DNA from: Xylophilus rhododendri
GTDB lineage: Bacteria > Pseudomonadota > Gammaproteobacteria > Burkholderiales > Burkholderiaceae_C
Length of the DNA: 64,000 nt
Assembly (NCBI RefSeq): GCF_009906855.1
Contig: NZ_CP047650.1
Coordinates: 4,960,001 to 5,024,000, forward strand
Direction of reading: 5' to 3'
A program made the position numbers and the translations under genes. The first letter of the stretch is position 1. The number at the start of each line of letters is the position of its first letter. The notes under the pieces are model-generated. The model ran no database searches, was not told the origin of the DNA, and was given only the letters and a program-made list of their open reading frames with translations. This document shows positions 38,111-47,042 of this stretch, one piece after another.

Positions 38111-38914
38111 ATGAGCCAACAACAAAAGAACGGCCCCGTCGCCCTGGCGTTCAACGCCCTGGTCATCGCCTTCATGCTGGCGCCGCTGCTGGTGGTCTGC
38201 GTGGTGGCCTTCACGCCCGAGAACACGCTGACCCTGCCGACCACCGAGTTCTCGCTGCGCTGGTTCCGCGCGGTCTTCGTGCATCCGGACTTCATGCAGT
38301 CCTTCTGGAACAGCCTGTGGCTGGCCCTGGCCTCGGCCAGCATCGCCACGCTGCTGGCGGTGCCGGCGGGGTTGGCGATCACGCGCTACAACTTCCCCGG
38401 CCGCGGGCTGCTCAACGGTCTCTTCCTGTCGCCGCTGCTGATTCCGCACCTGGTGCTGGGCGTGGCGCTGCTGCGGCTGTTCGCGCTGGTCGGCGGCGCG
38501 GGCAGCTTCGGGTTCCTGATCCTGGCGCATGCGCTCATCGTCACGCCCTACACGTTGCGGCTGGTGGTGGCGGCGCTGGTGGGCTTCGACCGCAGCGCGG
38601 AGCATGCGGCGCTGTCGCTGGGTGCATCGACCGCCACGGTGTTCCGCCGCATCACCCTGCCGATGATCCTGCCGGGCGTGACCGGCGGCTGGATGCTGGC
38701 CTTCATCAACAGCTTCGACGAGGTGACCATGTCGATCTTCGTCACCTCGCCCAGCACGGTGACGCTGCCGGTGCGCATGTACATGTATGCCACCGAGTCG
38801 ATCGACCCGCTGATGGCCGCCGTCTCCGCGCTGATGGTGGCGCTGACCGCCTGCGCCATGGTGGTGCTGGACCGCATCTACGGCCTGGACCGCATCCTGG
38901 TGGGCGGCAAATGA
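38111..38914 (+). CDS. Polyamine-type ABC transporter permease (PotC family)
   Basis: 267 aa, six TM helices, EAA loop EHAALSLGASTATVFRRITLP, PotC/YdcV type. It forms the heteromeric channel with the preceding permease. Its stop overlaps the Fe-S protein start by 4 nt, tying transporter and dehydrogenase genes into one unit. Confidence 0.92.
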   Translation: MSQQQKNGPVALAFNALVIAFMLAPLLVVCVVAFTPENTLTLPTTEFSLRWFRAVFVHPDFMQSFWNSLWLALASASIATLLAVPAGLAITRYNFPGRGLLNGLFLSPLLIPHLVLGVALLRLFALVGGAGSFGFLILAHALIVTPYTLRLVVAALVGFDRSAEHAALSLGASTATVFRRITLPMILPGVTGGWMLAFINSFDEVTMSIFVTSPSTVTLPVRMYMYATESIDPLMAAVSALMVALTACAMVVLDRIYGLDRILVGGK

Positions 38915-39204
38915 GCGTGGGCCAGCTACAGCGCGTGGCCGAGACGGGCCGCGCTACCGTGCATTTCCTGCTCGACGGCCAGCCGGCCACCGCGCTCCAG
39001 GGCGATACGGTGCTGACCGCCGTGCTCACACAGCAGGCCGTGCTGCGCCATAACGAATTCAGCGGCCAGCCGCGCGCCGGCTTCTGCCTGATGGGCGCCT
39101 GCCAGGACTGCTGGATGCGCACCGCCGAAGGCGCCGCGCTGCGCGCCTGCTCCACCTTCATCGCCGAGGGCATGGCCCTGCTGACACAAGAGGGCGGCGC
39201 ATGA
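38911..39204 (+). CDS. [2Fe-2S] small subunit of an HcnABC/opine-oxidase-like dehydrogenase
   Basis: 97 aa with a beta-grasp ferredoxin-type fold: VHFLLDGQPATALQGDTVLTA, then the cluster motif GFCLMGACQDCWMR and a fourth Cys in LRACST. Such subunits (HcnA, SoxA/OoxA N-terminal part, D-hydroxyproline dehydrogenase gamma subunit) carry electrons inside three-part flavo-enzymes. Overlaps both neighbours by 4 nt. Confidence 0.9.
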   Translation: MSVGQLQRVAETGRATVHFLLDGQPATALQGDTVLTAVLTQQAVLRHNEFSGQPRAGFCLMGACQDCWMRTAEGAALRACSTFIAEGMALLTQEGGA

Positions 39205-40577
39205 CCCGCACCGTGATCGTCGGCGCCGGCCCGGCGGGCATCCGCGCCGCGCAGACCCTGGTCGAACATGGCCTGCGGCCGGTGCTGCTGGACGAGGCGG
39301 CGCGTGCAGGAGGCCAGATCTATCGGCGCCCGCCCGCGAATTTCGAACGGCCGGCCGAGGCGCTCTACGGCACCGAGGCAGGCCGAGCGAAGGCGGTGCA
39401 TGCGGCCATCGATGGCATCGCCGACCGCATCGACTACCGGCCCGGCAGCCTGGTCTGGAACGCACAGGCGGGCAGCCTCGACGTGCTGGACACGGCCACC
39501 TCCACCAGCCGCGCCGTGCCCTACGACCGCCTGATCGTGGCCACCGGCGCCACCGATCGCGTCCTGCCGGTGCCGGGTTGGACCCTGCCCGGCACCTACA
39601 GCCTGGGCGGCTCGCAGGTGGCGCTGAAGTTCCAGGGCTGCACCATCGGCCGGCAGGTGGTCTTCATGGGCAGCGGGCCGCTGCTCTACCTGGTGGCCTA
39701 CCAATATGCCAAGGCGGGCGCGCAGGTGGTGGCGGTGCTGGACACGGCCACGCTGGCCGACCAGGCGGCCGCCTCGCCGCGCCTGCTGACCAAGCCGGCG
39801 ACCCTGGCCAAGGGCCTGTACTACCTGGGCTGGCTGCGCACGCATGGCGTGGCGCTGCATCGCGGCGTGCGACCGGTGCGGGTGCTCGGCTCGGACCGGG
39901 TCACCGGTGTCGTCTTTCACGACGGCCAGTCCGAACGCACCCTGTCCTGCGACGCGGTCGGCTTCGGCCATGCCCTGCGTTCGGAAACCCAGCTGGCCGA
40001 CCTGCTCGGCTGCCGCTTCGCCTTCTCGCCGGTGCAGCGCGCCCACCTGCCGGAGCGCGATGCGGCCGGCCGCAGCAGCGTCGAAGGGGTCTACCTGGCC
40101 GGCGACGGCGCCGGCATCCAGGGCGCCGATGCGGCCGAATGGGCGGGCGAGCGGGCCGCGCTGGCGCTGCTGCAGGACGAAGGCATGACGGTAGACCCCG
40201 GCCGCGTCAGCCTGCTGGAGAACCGTCTGTCACGCATCGGCGTCTTCCGCCGCGGCCTGGAGCGCGCCTTTCCTTTCCCCGAGGACTGGGCCGCCCAGGC
40301 GCCGGACGAACTGGTCGTCTGCCGCTGCGAGAACATCACCGCCGGCGAGCTGCGCGCCACCGTGCGCGACACCGGCGCCGACGAGATGAACCGGCTCAAG
40401 GCCCTGTCGCGCATCGGCATGGGCCGCTGCCAGGGCCGCATGTGCGGCGTGGCCGCCGCCGAGCTGCTGGCCCATGCGGCCGGCGTGCCCATCGCCCAGG
40501 TGGGGCGGCTGCGCGGCCAGGCGCCGATCAAGCCGATTCCGCTGGGCCTGTCGGCCGGGCCGGAGGCCGCCGCATGA
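39201..40577 (+). CDS. FAD-dependent pyridine-nucleotide-disulfide-type subunit with BFD [2Fe-2S] domain (HcnB/OoxA-like)
   Basis: 458 aa. FAD motif VIVGAGPAGIRAAQTL at the N-terminus, second dinucleotide motif FMGSGPLLYLVAYQYAKAGA near residue 155, ATGATDRVLPVPGWTLPG between them. The C-terminal ~80 residues form a BFD-like domain (CRCENITAGELRATV ... GRCQGRMCG, four Cys). This is the alpha subunit type of hydrogen cyanide synthase, opine oxidases and D-hydroxyproline dehydrogenase. Overlaps by 4 nt on both sides. Confidence 0.9.
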   Translation: MTRTVIVGAGPAGIRAAQTLVEHGLRPVLLDEAARAGGQIYRRPPANFERPAEALYGTEAGRAKAVHAAIDGIADRIDYRPGSLVWNAQAGSLDVLDTATSTSRAVPYDRLIVATGATDRVLPVPGWTLPGTYSLGGSQVALKFQGCTIGRQVVFMGSGPLLYLVAYQYAKAGAQVVAVLDTATLADQAAASPRLLTKPATLAKGLYYLGWLRTHGVALHRGVRPVRVLGSDRVTGVVFHDGQSERTLSCDAVGFGHALRSETQLADLLGCRFAFSPVQRAHLPERDAAGRSSVEGVYLAGDGAGIQGADAAEWAGERAALALLQDEGMTVDPGRVSLLENRLSRIGVFRRGLERAFPFPEDWAAQAPDELVVCRCENITAGELRATVRDTGADEMNRLKALSRIGMGRCQGRMCGVAAAELLAHAAGVPIAQVGRLRGQAPIKPIPLGLSAGPEAAA

Positions 40578-41716
40578 AGCGCCGTATCGAAACCGACGTG
40601 GCCATCGTCGGCGGCGGCATCGTCGGCGCCTCGGCCGCGCTGGCGTTGCGACGCAAGGGCGTGCGTGTGGTGCTGCTGGAGCGCGACCTCTGCGGCTCGC
40701 GCTCCAGCGGCGTGAACTATGGCGGCGTGCGGCGCCAGGGCAGGGCGCTGGTGCAGCTGCCGCTGTCGCTGCGGGCCCATGGCATCTGGGCGCGGCTGCC
40801 GGAGTTGATCGGCATCGACGGCGAATACATCCGCTCGGGCCATTTCAAGATCGCCCGCAGCGAGGCGGACATGGCCTCGCTGGAGCGTTATCGCGATGCG
40901 AGCCGGGATTTCGATCTGGGCATCGAGCTGCTGTCCGGCGAGCGCCTGAAAGCGCTCTGCCCCTGGCTGGGCGGCAAGGCGGTCGGCGGCTCGCTCTGCC
41001 CCGAGGACGGTCAGGCCAACCCCCGCCTGGTCTCGCCCGCCTTCGCGCGTGCGGCGCAGCGCGCCGGTGCGGAGATCTTCGAGCGTTCACCGGTCGATTC
41101 GGTGAGCCACGACGGCAGTGGCTTCACCCTTCAGTCCGGCGACCGGCTGGAGGTGCATTCCGCGCAGCTCATCAACTGCGCCGGTGCCTGGGCCGGTGCC
41201 CTGGCCACCCAGTTCGGCGAGCCGGTGCCCATGACCTCGGGCCATCCCGCCATGGCGGTGACCAGCCCCATGCCGCACTTCATGGACTGGAGCCTGGGCG
41301 TGGAGGGCGGCGGTGTCTATGGCCGCCAGGTGGCGCGCGGCAACCTGGTGCTGGGCGGCGGCCGCGGCCTGGCGCTGGACGCCGACCGTGCCCGCTCCAG
41401 CCGGGATGCCATCGCGGCGCTGACCACGCAGGCGATCGCCCTGCTGCCGGGGCTGCGGCATGCGCAGATCATCCGCACCTGGTCCGGCACCGAGGGTTAC
41501 CTGCCCGACCGCCAGCCGGTGCTGGGCGCCAGCCGCACCACCCCCGGCCTGCTGCACGGCTTCGGTTTCGCCGGTGCCGGTTTCCAGGTGGGCCCTGCGG
41601 CCGGCGAAGTGCTGGCCGAGCTGGCCCATGAAGGCGCCAGCAGCACACCCATCGAAGCGTTTTCCATCGGCCGTTTCTCGGCTGCTTCTCCTGTTTCTTC
41701 TTCCTCAAAGGACTGA
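40574..41716 (+). CDS. D-amino-acid-oxidase-family FAD subunit (HcnC/OoxB-like)
   Basis: 380 aa. FAD motif DVAIVGGGIVGASAALAL, second motif LLERDLCGSRSS-GVNYGG, substrate domain, and the C-terminal GFGFAGAGFQVGPAAGEVLA that closes the FAD site. It is the substrate-oxidising beta subunit of the three-part enzyme and would dehydrogenate a secondary amine or imino acid carbon (glycine, proline-like, opine or sarcosine type). The ATG at 40574 overlaps the previous stop. Confidence 0.9.
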   Translation: MKRRIETDVAIVGGGIVGASAALALRRKGVRVVLLERDLCGSRSSGVNYGGVRRQGRALVQLPLSLRAHGIWARLPELIGIDGEYIRSGHFKIARSEADMASLERYRDASRDFDLGIELLSGERLKALCPWLGGKAVGGSLCPEDGQANPRLVSPAFARAAQRAGAEIFERSPVDSVSHDGSGFTLQSGDRLEVHSAQLINCAGAWAGALATQFGEPVPMTSGHPAMAVTSPMPHFMDWSLGVEGGGVYGRQVARGNLVLGGGRGLALDADRARSSRDAIAALTTQAIALLPGLRHAQIIRTWSGTEGYLPDRQPVLGASRTTPGLLHGFGFAGAGFQVGPAAGEVLAELAHEGASSTPIEAFSIGRFSAASPVSSSSKD

Positions 41717-41718
41717 CG

Positions 41719-42786
41719 ATGACCTCCGCCAAGACTTCCCTCCCTGGCCGCCGCATCCTGCTGGCGGTGGCCGCCGCCGCATCCCTGGCCTTGAGCGCTG
41801 GAGCGCAGGCGCAGACCAAGACGATCTACATCGGCATGAACGGCGGCACCATGGAGAAGGCGTACACCCAGTACGTCTTCCCCGCCTTCGAGAAGCAGAA
41901 CAACGTGAAGGTGGTGGTGGTGCCCGGCACCTCGGCCGACATCCTGGCCAAGGCGCAGGCCAACAAGGACAAGCCGCAGATGCATGTCATGTTCCTGGAC
42001 GACGGCGTGATGGTGCGCGCCATCGGCATGGGCCTGTGCGAGAAGCAGCGGCCCAGCGCCACGCTCAAGGAAATCTATCCGGTCGCCCGCTTCAAGGACG
42101 ACATGGCGACCTCCATCTCGCTGGGCATGACCGGGCTGGCCTACAACAAGAAGATGTTCACCGAGAAGGGCTGGGCGGCGCCTACCTCGTGGATGGACAT
42201 GGCGGACCCCAAGTTCAAGGGCAAGCTGGTGTTTCCTTCGATCACCTCGTCTTCCTTCGGGCTGCACGGCTTTTTGATGTTCAACCGTATCCAGGGTGGC
42301 AATGACCAGAACGTGGAGCCGGGGTTCGCTGCCTGGCCCAAGACGGTCGGGCCGAATGTGCTGGAGTACATCCCCAGCTCGGCCAAGATCTCCGAGATGG
42401 TGCAGACGGGGGAGGCTGCGCTGTTTCCTCTCACGCCCAGTGGCGTTGCCGCTTTGAAGGCCCGCGGCATTCCGGTCGAGTACGCCCAGCCCAAGGAAGG
42501 CGCTGTGCTGCTGATGGTGGGGCAATGCGTGATTGCCAATAACTCCGAGCCTGAACTGGCGCAGAAGCTCGCCGAGTTCCTGCTCACGCCTCAGGCGCAG
42601 GCCAATATGCTGGAGCACGGGAATATCGTGCCTACCAATCCCAAGGCGCCTGTTGTCGGGGCTGGCATTCAGCAGGTTGCTGAGATCAAGGAGTGGTTGA
42701 AGAACGCTATTACCGTTGACTGGGCTTCGGTCAACGCTAACCGTAGTGCTTGGAATTCGCGGTGGAATCGGACTATTGAGCGTTGA
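41719..42786 (+). CDS. PotD/PotF-type periplasmic substrate-binding protein
   Basis: 355 aa, signal peptide with a basic start and a hydrophobic core ending SAGAQAQT (about 34 aa). Family SBP_bac_6/8 features: KTIYIGMNGGTMEKAYTQYV, VPGTSADILAKAQAN, SLGMTGLAYNKKMF. Last gene of the operon, 2 bp after the dehydrogenase subunit, which suggests that it delivers the compound the dehydrogenase oxidises. Codon use drifts to more T/A third positions in the last ~300 bp, near the repeat region. Confidence 0.92.
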   Translation: MTSAKTSLPGRRILLAVAAAASLALSAGAQAQTKTIYIGMNGGTMEKAYTQYVFPAFEKQNNVKVVVVPGTSADILAKAQANKDKPQMHVMFLDDGVMVRAIGMGLCEKQRPSATLKEIYPVARFKDDMATSISLGMTGLAYNKKMFTEKGWAAPTSWMDMADPKFKGKLVFPSITSSSFGLHGFLMFNRIQGGNDQNVEPGFAAWPKTVGPNVLEYIPSSAKISEMVQTGEAALFPLTPSGVAALKARGIPVEYAQPKEGAVLLMVGQCVIANNSEPELAQKLAEFLLTPQAQANMLEHGNIVPTNPKAPVVGAGIQQVAEIKEWLKNAITVDWASVNANRSAWNSRWNRTIER

Positions 42787-42811
42787 GTTTTTTCTGGGGT
42801 TTGTCTCCTTG

Positions 42812-43096
42812 GCGGAGGGCGGAGCTGGGGCTGCGCGCCCCAGACCGCGCTCACTTTCTTTGCTTCGCCAAAGAAAGTAAGCAAAGAAAGGCGACCCAGC
42901 TGCGGGAGTCCCCCCTCTTCGAGGGGGGCACGCTGCGGTGCTCGCAAAGGCGGGGTCCACGACAACTCGCTTCGCTCAAACAGGTCGTGGCCCTGATCCG
43001 CCTTTGCTCCGCTCCTCGCTCACCCGCAGATGGGACCCGGGGAGCGGGGACAGCCACTGCTTCGCAGGGCGACGGGCCTTCGCTGCGCTCGGCCTC
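42812..43096 (+). repeat. Left arm of a long imperfect inverted repeat
   Basis: About 285 bp that recur in reverse complement at 43139-43391 and 44657-44680. The outer 65 bp (42833-42897) match 43327-43391 with no mismatch. The block from 42948 (CTCGCAAAGGCGGGG) to about 43020 is also almost identical. Contains nested hairpins: ACTTTCTTTG-CTTCGC-CAAAGAAAGT near 42853-42878 and CCCCCCTC-TTC-GAGGGGGG near 42909-42928. No convincing gene is present; apparent open frames cross the repeat on both strands. Confidence 0.9.
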
Positions 43097-43138
43097 CACT
43101 GAAATGCGGCCGATGACAAAGGGCGGTTTATTCAATCA

Positions 43139-43391
43139 GAGGCCGAGCGAAGCGACGGCCCGTTGCGCTGCGAAGCAGCCGCTGTCCCCGCTCCCGGGTC
43201 CCGTGAGCCCGAGAGCGAGGAACGGAGCAAAGGCGGATCAGGGCCACGACCTGTTTGAGCGAAGCGAGTTGTCGTGGACCCCGCCTTTGCGAGTACCGCA
43301 GCGGTGCCCGAAGGGCCTCGGGTGTCGGGTCGCCTTTCTTTGCTTACTTTCTTTGGCGAAGCAAAGAAAGTGAGCGCGGTCTGGGGCGCGC
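43139..43391 (-). repeat. Right arm of the long inverted repeat (inner part, cut by IS)
   Basis: Reverse complement of the left arm, separated from it by a 42-bp centre (43097-43138). The arm is interrupted at 43391 by the IS3-family element; its outer 20-odd bases resume at 44657-44680 beyond the IS. The hairpin that matches the left CCCCCCTC-TTC-GAGGGGGG has a different stem here (GCCC-GAA-GGGC) but the same loop. Confidence 0.9.
43389..43391. other. Target site duplication, left copy (CGC)
   Basis: CGC directly before the IS left end, repeated as CGC at 44657-44659 after the right end. Deleting the IS and one copy restores the inverted-repeat sequence seen in the left arm. Confidence 0.75.
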
Positions 43392-43425
43392 TGTCCTGGT
43401 CTAATTTCCAAAGACAAGTCGATAG

Positions 43426-43758
<333 letters not shown>

Positions 43759-43766
43759 TCCACCGC

Positions 43767-44648
43767 GTGATTGCTCAGTGGCAGAAGAAGGCCGAGACAG
43801 TTGCAGTGAGCACGCTGTGTCGTGTCTTGAGTGTCAGCCGAGCAGGTTATTACGCAGCGCTTAAACGAGCAGCTCGGCCTGCCGTAATCGAGCCCATTGA
43901 GGTGCAATTGAAGGCCGCATTTACAGCGAGCGGGCGCAGTTACGGCAGCCGTCGGTTGCGTGCTGCGCTCGAGGTCCAGGGCATTGACGTTGGCCGCTGG
44001 CGCATACGCCGACTAATGCGCGAACACCGCCTGCAGCCAAGCTGGAAGCGCAAATTCGTTCACACCACCGACAGCCGCCACACGCTGCCGGTGGCTGCAA
44101 ACGTGCTGCAGCGGCAATTCGCGCCAGCCTCGGCCAATCAAGCTTGGGTGGCAGACATCACCTATATCCGGACTCGCAGCGGCTGGCTTTATCTGGCTGC
44201 CGTCCTGGACCTGTATTCACGCAAGTTGATTGGCTGGGCTACTGCACCGAGCATGCCGGCAGAGCTGGTCTGTGCGGCTTTGGAGATGGCCATTGGCCAA
44301 CGAAAACCCAGCCCCGGCTTGATCGTGCATACCGACCGGGGCAGTCAATATGCCAGCGAGCTTCATCGCGACGTACTGCAACGCCACGGCCTGCTGGCCA
44401 GCATGAGCGGCAAGGGCAACTGCTGGGACAACGCGGTGATGGAGCGCTTCTTCTTGAACTTGAAGATGGAGCGCGTCTGGCAGCGCGACTACGCCAATCA
44501 CGCTGAGGCTGCTGCAGACATCGGCGACTACATCGTCGGCTTCTACAACAGCACTCGACTGCATTCGACATTGGGTTATCTGCCGCCCAACGCCTTCGAG
44601 CGAAAAATGGCAGCAACACGCCCTATCGAACTGTCCGAAAATTCTTGA
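43767..44648 (+). CDS. IS3-family transposase OrfB (DDE catalytic part)
   Basis: About 293 aa from GTG 43767; the frame is open from 43590, so expression as an OrfAB fusion by frameshift is expected. HTH_21 segment (GRSYGSRRLRAALEVQGIDVG), then the rve integrase core: first Asp in WVADITYIRT, second in HTDRGSQYAS, Glu in NAVMERFFLNLK 35 residues later, followed by the FYNSTRLHSTLGY motif. No internal stop or deletion is seen. Confidence 0.94.
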   Translation: MIAQWQKKAETVAVSTLCRVLSVSRAGYYAALKRAARPAVIEPIEVQLKAAFTASGRSYGSRRLRAALEVQGIDVGRWRIRRLMREHRLQPSWKRKFVHTTDSRHTLPVAANVLQRQFAPASANQAWVADITYIRTRSGWLYLAAVLDLYSRKLIGWATAPSMPAELVCAALEMAIGQRKPSPGLIVHTDRGSQYASELHRDVLQRHGLLASMSGKGNCWDNAVMERFFLNLKMERVWQRDYANHAEAAADIGDYIVGFYNSTRLHSTLGYLPPNAFERKMAATRPIELSENS

Positions 44649-44656
44649 CCAGGACA

Positions 44657-44680
44657 CGCAGCCCCAGCCCCGCCCTCCGC
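44657..44680 (-). repeat. Outer end of the right inverted-repeat arm, displaced by the IS
   Basis: CGCAGCCCCAGCCCCGCCCTCCGC matches the reverse complement of 42812-42835 at 23 of 24 positions. It starts with the right copy of the CGC target duplication. Confidence 0.85.
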
Positions 44681-44705
44681 AGGAGTAACCACCCCGCCCA
44701 AAAAA

Positions 44706-45986
44706 CTACCCGTGCAGCAGCCTGGCAGGCCAAGTCACAGTCTGAGGAAAGATCACCATCAAAAACATGACCGCGAACTCCGCGACCATGAAGGGCACCA
44801 CCCCCCGGGTGACATCATCCATCTTCATCCTGCCCACGCCGGCCACCACGTTCAGCACAGTCCCCACCGGCGGGGTGACAAGCCCGATCGAGTTGTTGAT
44901 GATAAAGAGCACACCGAAGTACACCGGATCGATGCCCGCCGCCTTGACCACCGGCATCAGCACCGGCGTCAGGATCAGGATGGTGGGCGTCATGTCCATG
45001 GCGGTCCCCACCACCATCACCAGCACCATGATGGCCACCATCAGCAGGATGGGACTGCCCATGAAGGGCTGCAGCAGCCCCACCACCTTGCCGGGCAGGT
45101 CGGCCACGGTGATCAGCCAGGCGCTGACCATGGCCGCGGCGATGAGGAACATCACGATGGCGCTGGTCTTGGCCGCCGCCACGAACACGTCGCGCAGCTG
45201 GCTCAGCTTCAGTTCCCGGTAGATGACGGTGGCCACGAAGAGCGCGTAGGCGGCGGCCACCACCGCGGCTTCGGTCGGGGTGAAGACACCCATGCGCAGC
45301 CCCACCAGGATGATCAAGGGCAACAGCAGGGCCCAGAAGGCCTCGCGGGCGGCCTGGCCGATCTCCCTGGCGCTCTTGCGCGGCGGCGGCACGATCTTCT
45401 CCCGCCGCACCAGCCAGGCCCAGGTGAACCACAGCGCACCGCCGATCAGCAGGCCCGGCACGATGGCGGCCAGGAAGAGCCTGGAGATCGACACGTTGGC
45501 GGCCACGCCGAAGATCACCAGGCCGATGCTGGGCGGGATCACCGGGCCGATCACGCCCACGGCGGCGATCAGGCCGCCGGCACGCGCCTTGTCGTGGCCA
45601 GCGCTCACCATCATCGGCAGCAGCAGGGCGGTGAGCGCGGCCGCATCGGCCACCGCCGAGCCCGACAGGGCCGACAGCAGGCAGCCGGCCATGATGGTGA
45701 CGTAGCCGAGGCCGCCCTTGACATGGCCGACGAGGCTCAGCGCCAGGCCCACGATGCGGCGCGACAGGCCGCCCACGTTCATGATTTCGCCGGCCAGCAT
45801 GAAGAAGGGCACGGCCAGCAACGGGAAGCTGTCGGCGCCGCCGATCAGGTTCTGCGCCAGGATCTGCGCGTCGAACAAATCGAGGTGCCACATCAGCGCC
45901 ACGCCGCTGGCCAGCAGGGCGAAGGCGATCGGGATGCCGATGGCCATGGCGGCCAGCAGCGATCCCACGAAGATCAGAATGGTCAT
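44706..45986 (-). CDS. TRAP transporter large permease (DctM)
   Basis: 426 aa, about 12 TM helices; family blocks IPIAFALLASGVALM, PFFMLAGEIMNVGGLSRRIV, SALSGSAVADAAALTALLLPMM and INNSIGLVTPPVGTVLNV. It uses the sodium or proton gradient to import a carboxylate delivered by DctP. It overlaps the DctQ stop by 4 nt. Last gene of dctP-aroQ-dctQ-dctM. Confidence 0.94.
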   Translation of the reverse strand: MTILIFVGSLLAAMAIGIPIAFALLASGVALMWHLDLFDAQILAQNLIGGADSFPLLAVPFFMLAGEIMNVGGLSRRIVGLALSLVGHVKGGLGYVTIMAGCLLSALSGSAVADAAALTALLLPMMVSAGHDKARAGGLIAAVGVIGPVIPPSIGLVIFGVAANVSISRLFLAAIVPGLLIGGALWFTWAWLVRREKIVPPPRKSAREIGQAAREAFWALLLPLIILVGLRMGVFTPTEAAVVAAAYALFVATVIYRELKLSQLRDVFVAAAKTSAIVMFLIAAAMVSAWLITVADLPGKVVGLLQPFMGSPILLMVAIMVLVMVVGTAMDMTPTILILTPVLMPVVKAAGIDPVYFGVLFIINNSIGLVTPPVGTVLNVVAGVGRMKMDDVTRGVVPFMVAEFAVMFLMVIFPQTVTWPARLLHG

Positions 45987-46537
45987 GGCTTGCCTTTCGC
46001 GGTGTCGCCCAGGATCTGCTGGAGCTGCACCGCTTCTTCCGATTCCTGCACCAGCACCAGTTCGTCGTCGCCCAGCCGGCCGGTGAGCACCCGGAACAGG
46101 TCGCGCAGCAGCAGGGCGGCGGCGCACACGGCGAAGACGATGGAGGAGAAATACACCAGCGCCATCGAGGCGCCCGTCACCGGGGCGGTCACGTCCCAGT
46201 TGATGCGCGCCTGCGCCACGCTGCCGGTGAAAAGCAGCCAGACGATGAACAGCATCAGCAGATGGCCTGCCACCAGGCAGATGCGTTTGCCCAGCGGCGG
46301 CAGTTTCTGCACCACCATGTCCACGCCCAGGTGGCCGTGTTCGCGCAGGGCCACGATGGCGCCCAGGAAGGTCATCCAGATGAAGAGCCAGCGCGAGACT
46401 TCCTCGGACATGGTGATGCCCGAGTTGAAGCCGTAGCGCAGCACCACGTTGCCGAAGACCAGCACCACCATCACCGCCAGGCACAGCGCGATGAGGTTCT
46501 CGATGCCGCGGCAGATGCGGTCCAGCCAGCGTTCCAT
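45983..46537 (-). CDS. TRAP transporter small permease (DctQ)
   Basis: 184 aa, four TM helices, with the DctQ signature around EEVSRWLFIWMTFLGAIVAL. Pairs with DctM. It starts 4 bp after the aroQ stop. Confidence 0.92.
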   Translation of the reverse strand: MERWLDRICRGIENLIALCLAVMVVLVFGNVVLRYGFNSGITMSEEVSRWLFIWMTFLGAIVALREHGHLGVDMVVQKLPPLGKRICLVAGHLLMLFIVWLLFTGSVAQARINWDVTAPVTGASMALVYFSSIVFAVCAAALLLRDLFRVLTGRLGDDELVLVQESEEAVQLQQILGDTAKGKP

Positions 46538-46541
46538 GGCC

Positions 46542-47003
46542 TCAGGCCGCCTTGGCTTGTACGGCCTGCGCGGCCTGGGCCAGCGCCACCACGCCGCGCA
46601 GCGCGCAGAGGTAGGACTGCACGCCCAGGCCCATCACCGTGCCTTTCACGGCTGGCGAGATGATGGAGTGGTGGCGCCAGGTCTCGCGGTGCGCCAGGTT
46701 GGACATGTGCACCTCCAGCACCGGGAAGGGCATGGCCTTGATCGCGTCGTGCAGCGGCACGCCGTGCTGGGTGAGGCCGGCCGGGTTGACCAGCGCGCCC
46801 TGGGCGGTGTCGATGTTGGCATGCAGGAAATCCAGCAGCGCGCCTTCATGGTTGGACTGCAGGATGTCGAGTTCGACATGCAGCTCGCCGGCCAGCGACT
46901 GCAGCATCGCGTCGATCTCGGGCAAGGTGGTGGTGCCGTAGATATGCGGCTCGCGGCGGCCGAAGAGGTTGAGGTTGGGGCCGTGGAGGACGAGGATCTT
47001 CAT
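46542..47003 (-). CDS. aroQ: Type II 3-dehydroquinate dehydratase
   Basis: 153 aa; interconverts 3-dehydroquinate and 3-dehydroshikimate. HGPNLNLFGRREPHIYG contains the catalytic Arg and Tyr, and EVHMSNLAHRE the catalytic His. The loop usually reading N-x-A-A-Y-T-H-T-S is NPAGLTQHGV here, a deviation. It sits between dctP and dctQ of a TRAP operon next to the protocatechuate genes, so a catabolic role (quinate/shikimate to protocatechuate) is more likely than aromatic amino-acid synthesis. Confidence 0.92.
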   Translation of the reverse strand: MKILVLHGPNLNLFGRREPHIYGTTTLPEIDAMLQSLAGELHVELDILQSNHEGALLDFLHANIDTAQGALVNPAGLTQHGVPLHDAIKAMPFPVLEVHMSNLAHRETWRHHSIISPAVKGTVMGLGVQSYLCALRGVVALAQAAQAVQAKAA

Positions 47004-47042
47004 GGTGCTTGTGTCCCTGTTGTCGTTGTCGTGTGCTGAAAG

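Noticed and set aside
42783..43373. Open frames on both strands across the inverted repeat
   Set aside because: They cross both repeat arms and the centre, have no ribosome site, and read the same DNA in mirrored form. Such frames are often annotated as hypothetical proteins but the evidence favours a non-coding repeat.
42812..43391. CRISPR array
   Set aside because: The repeats are inverted and long, without regular short direct repeats and unique spacers, and no cas genes are in the window.
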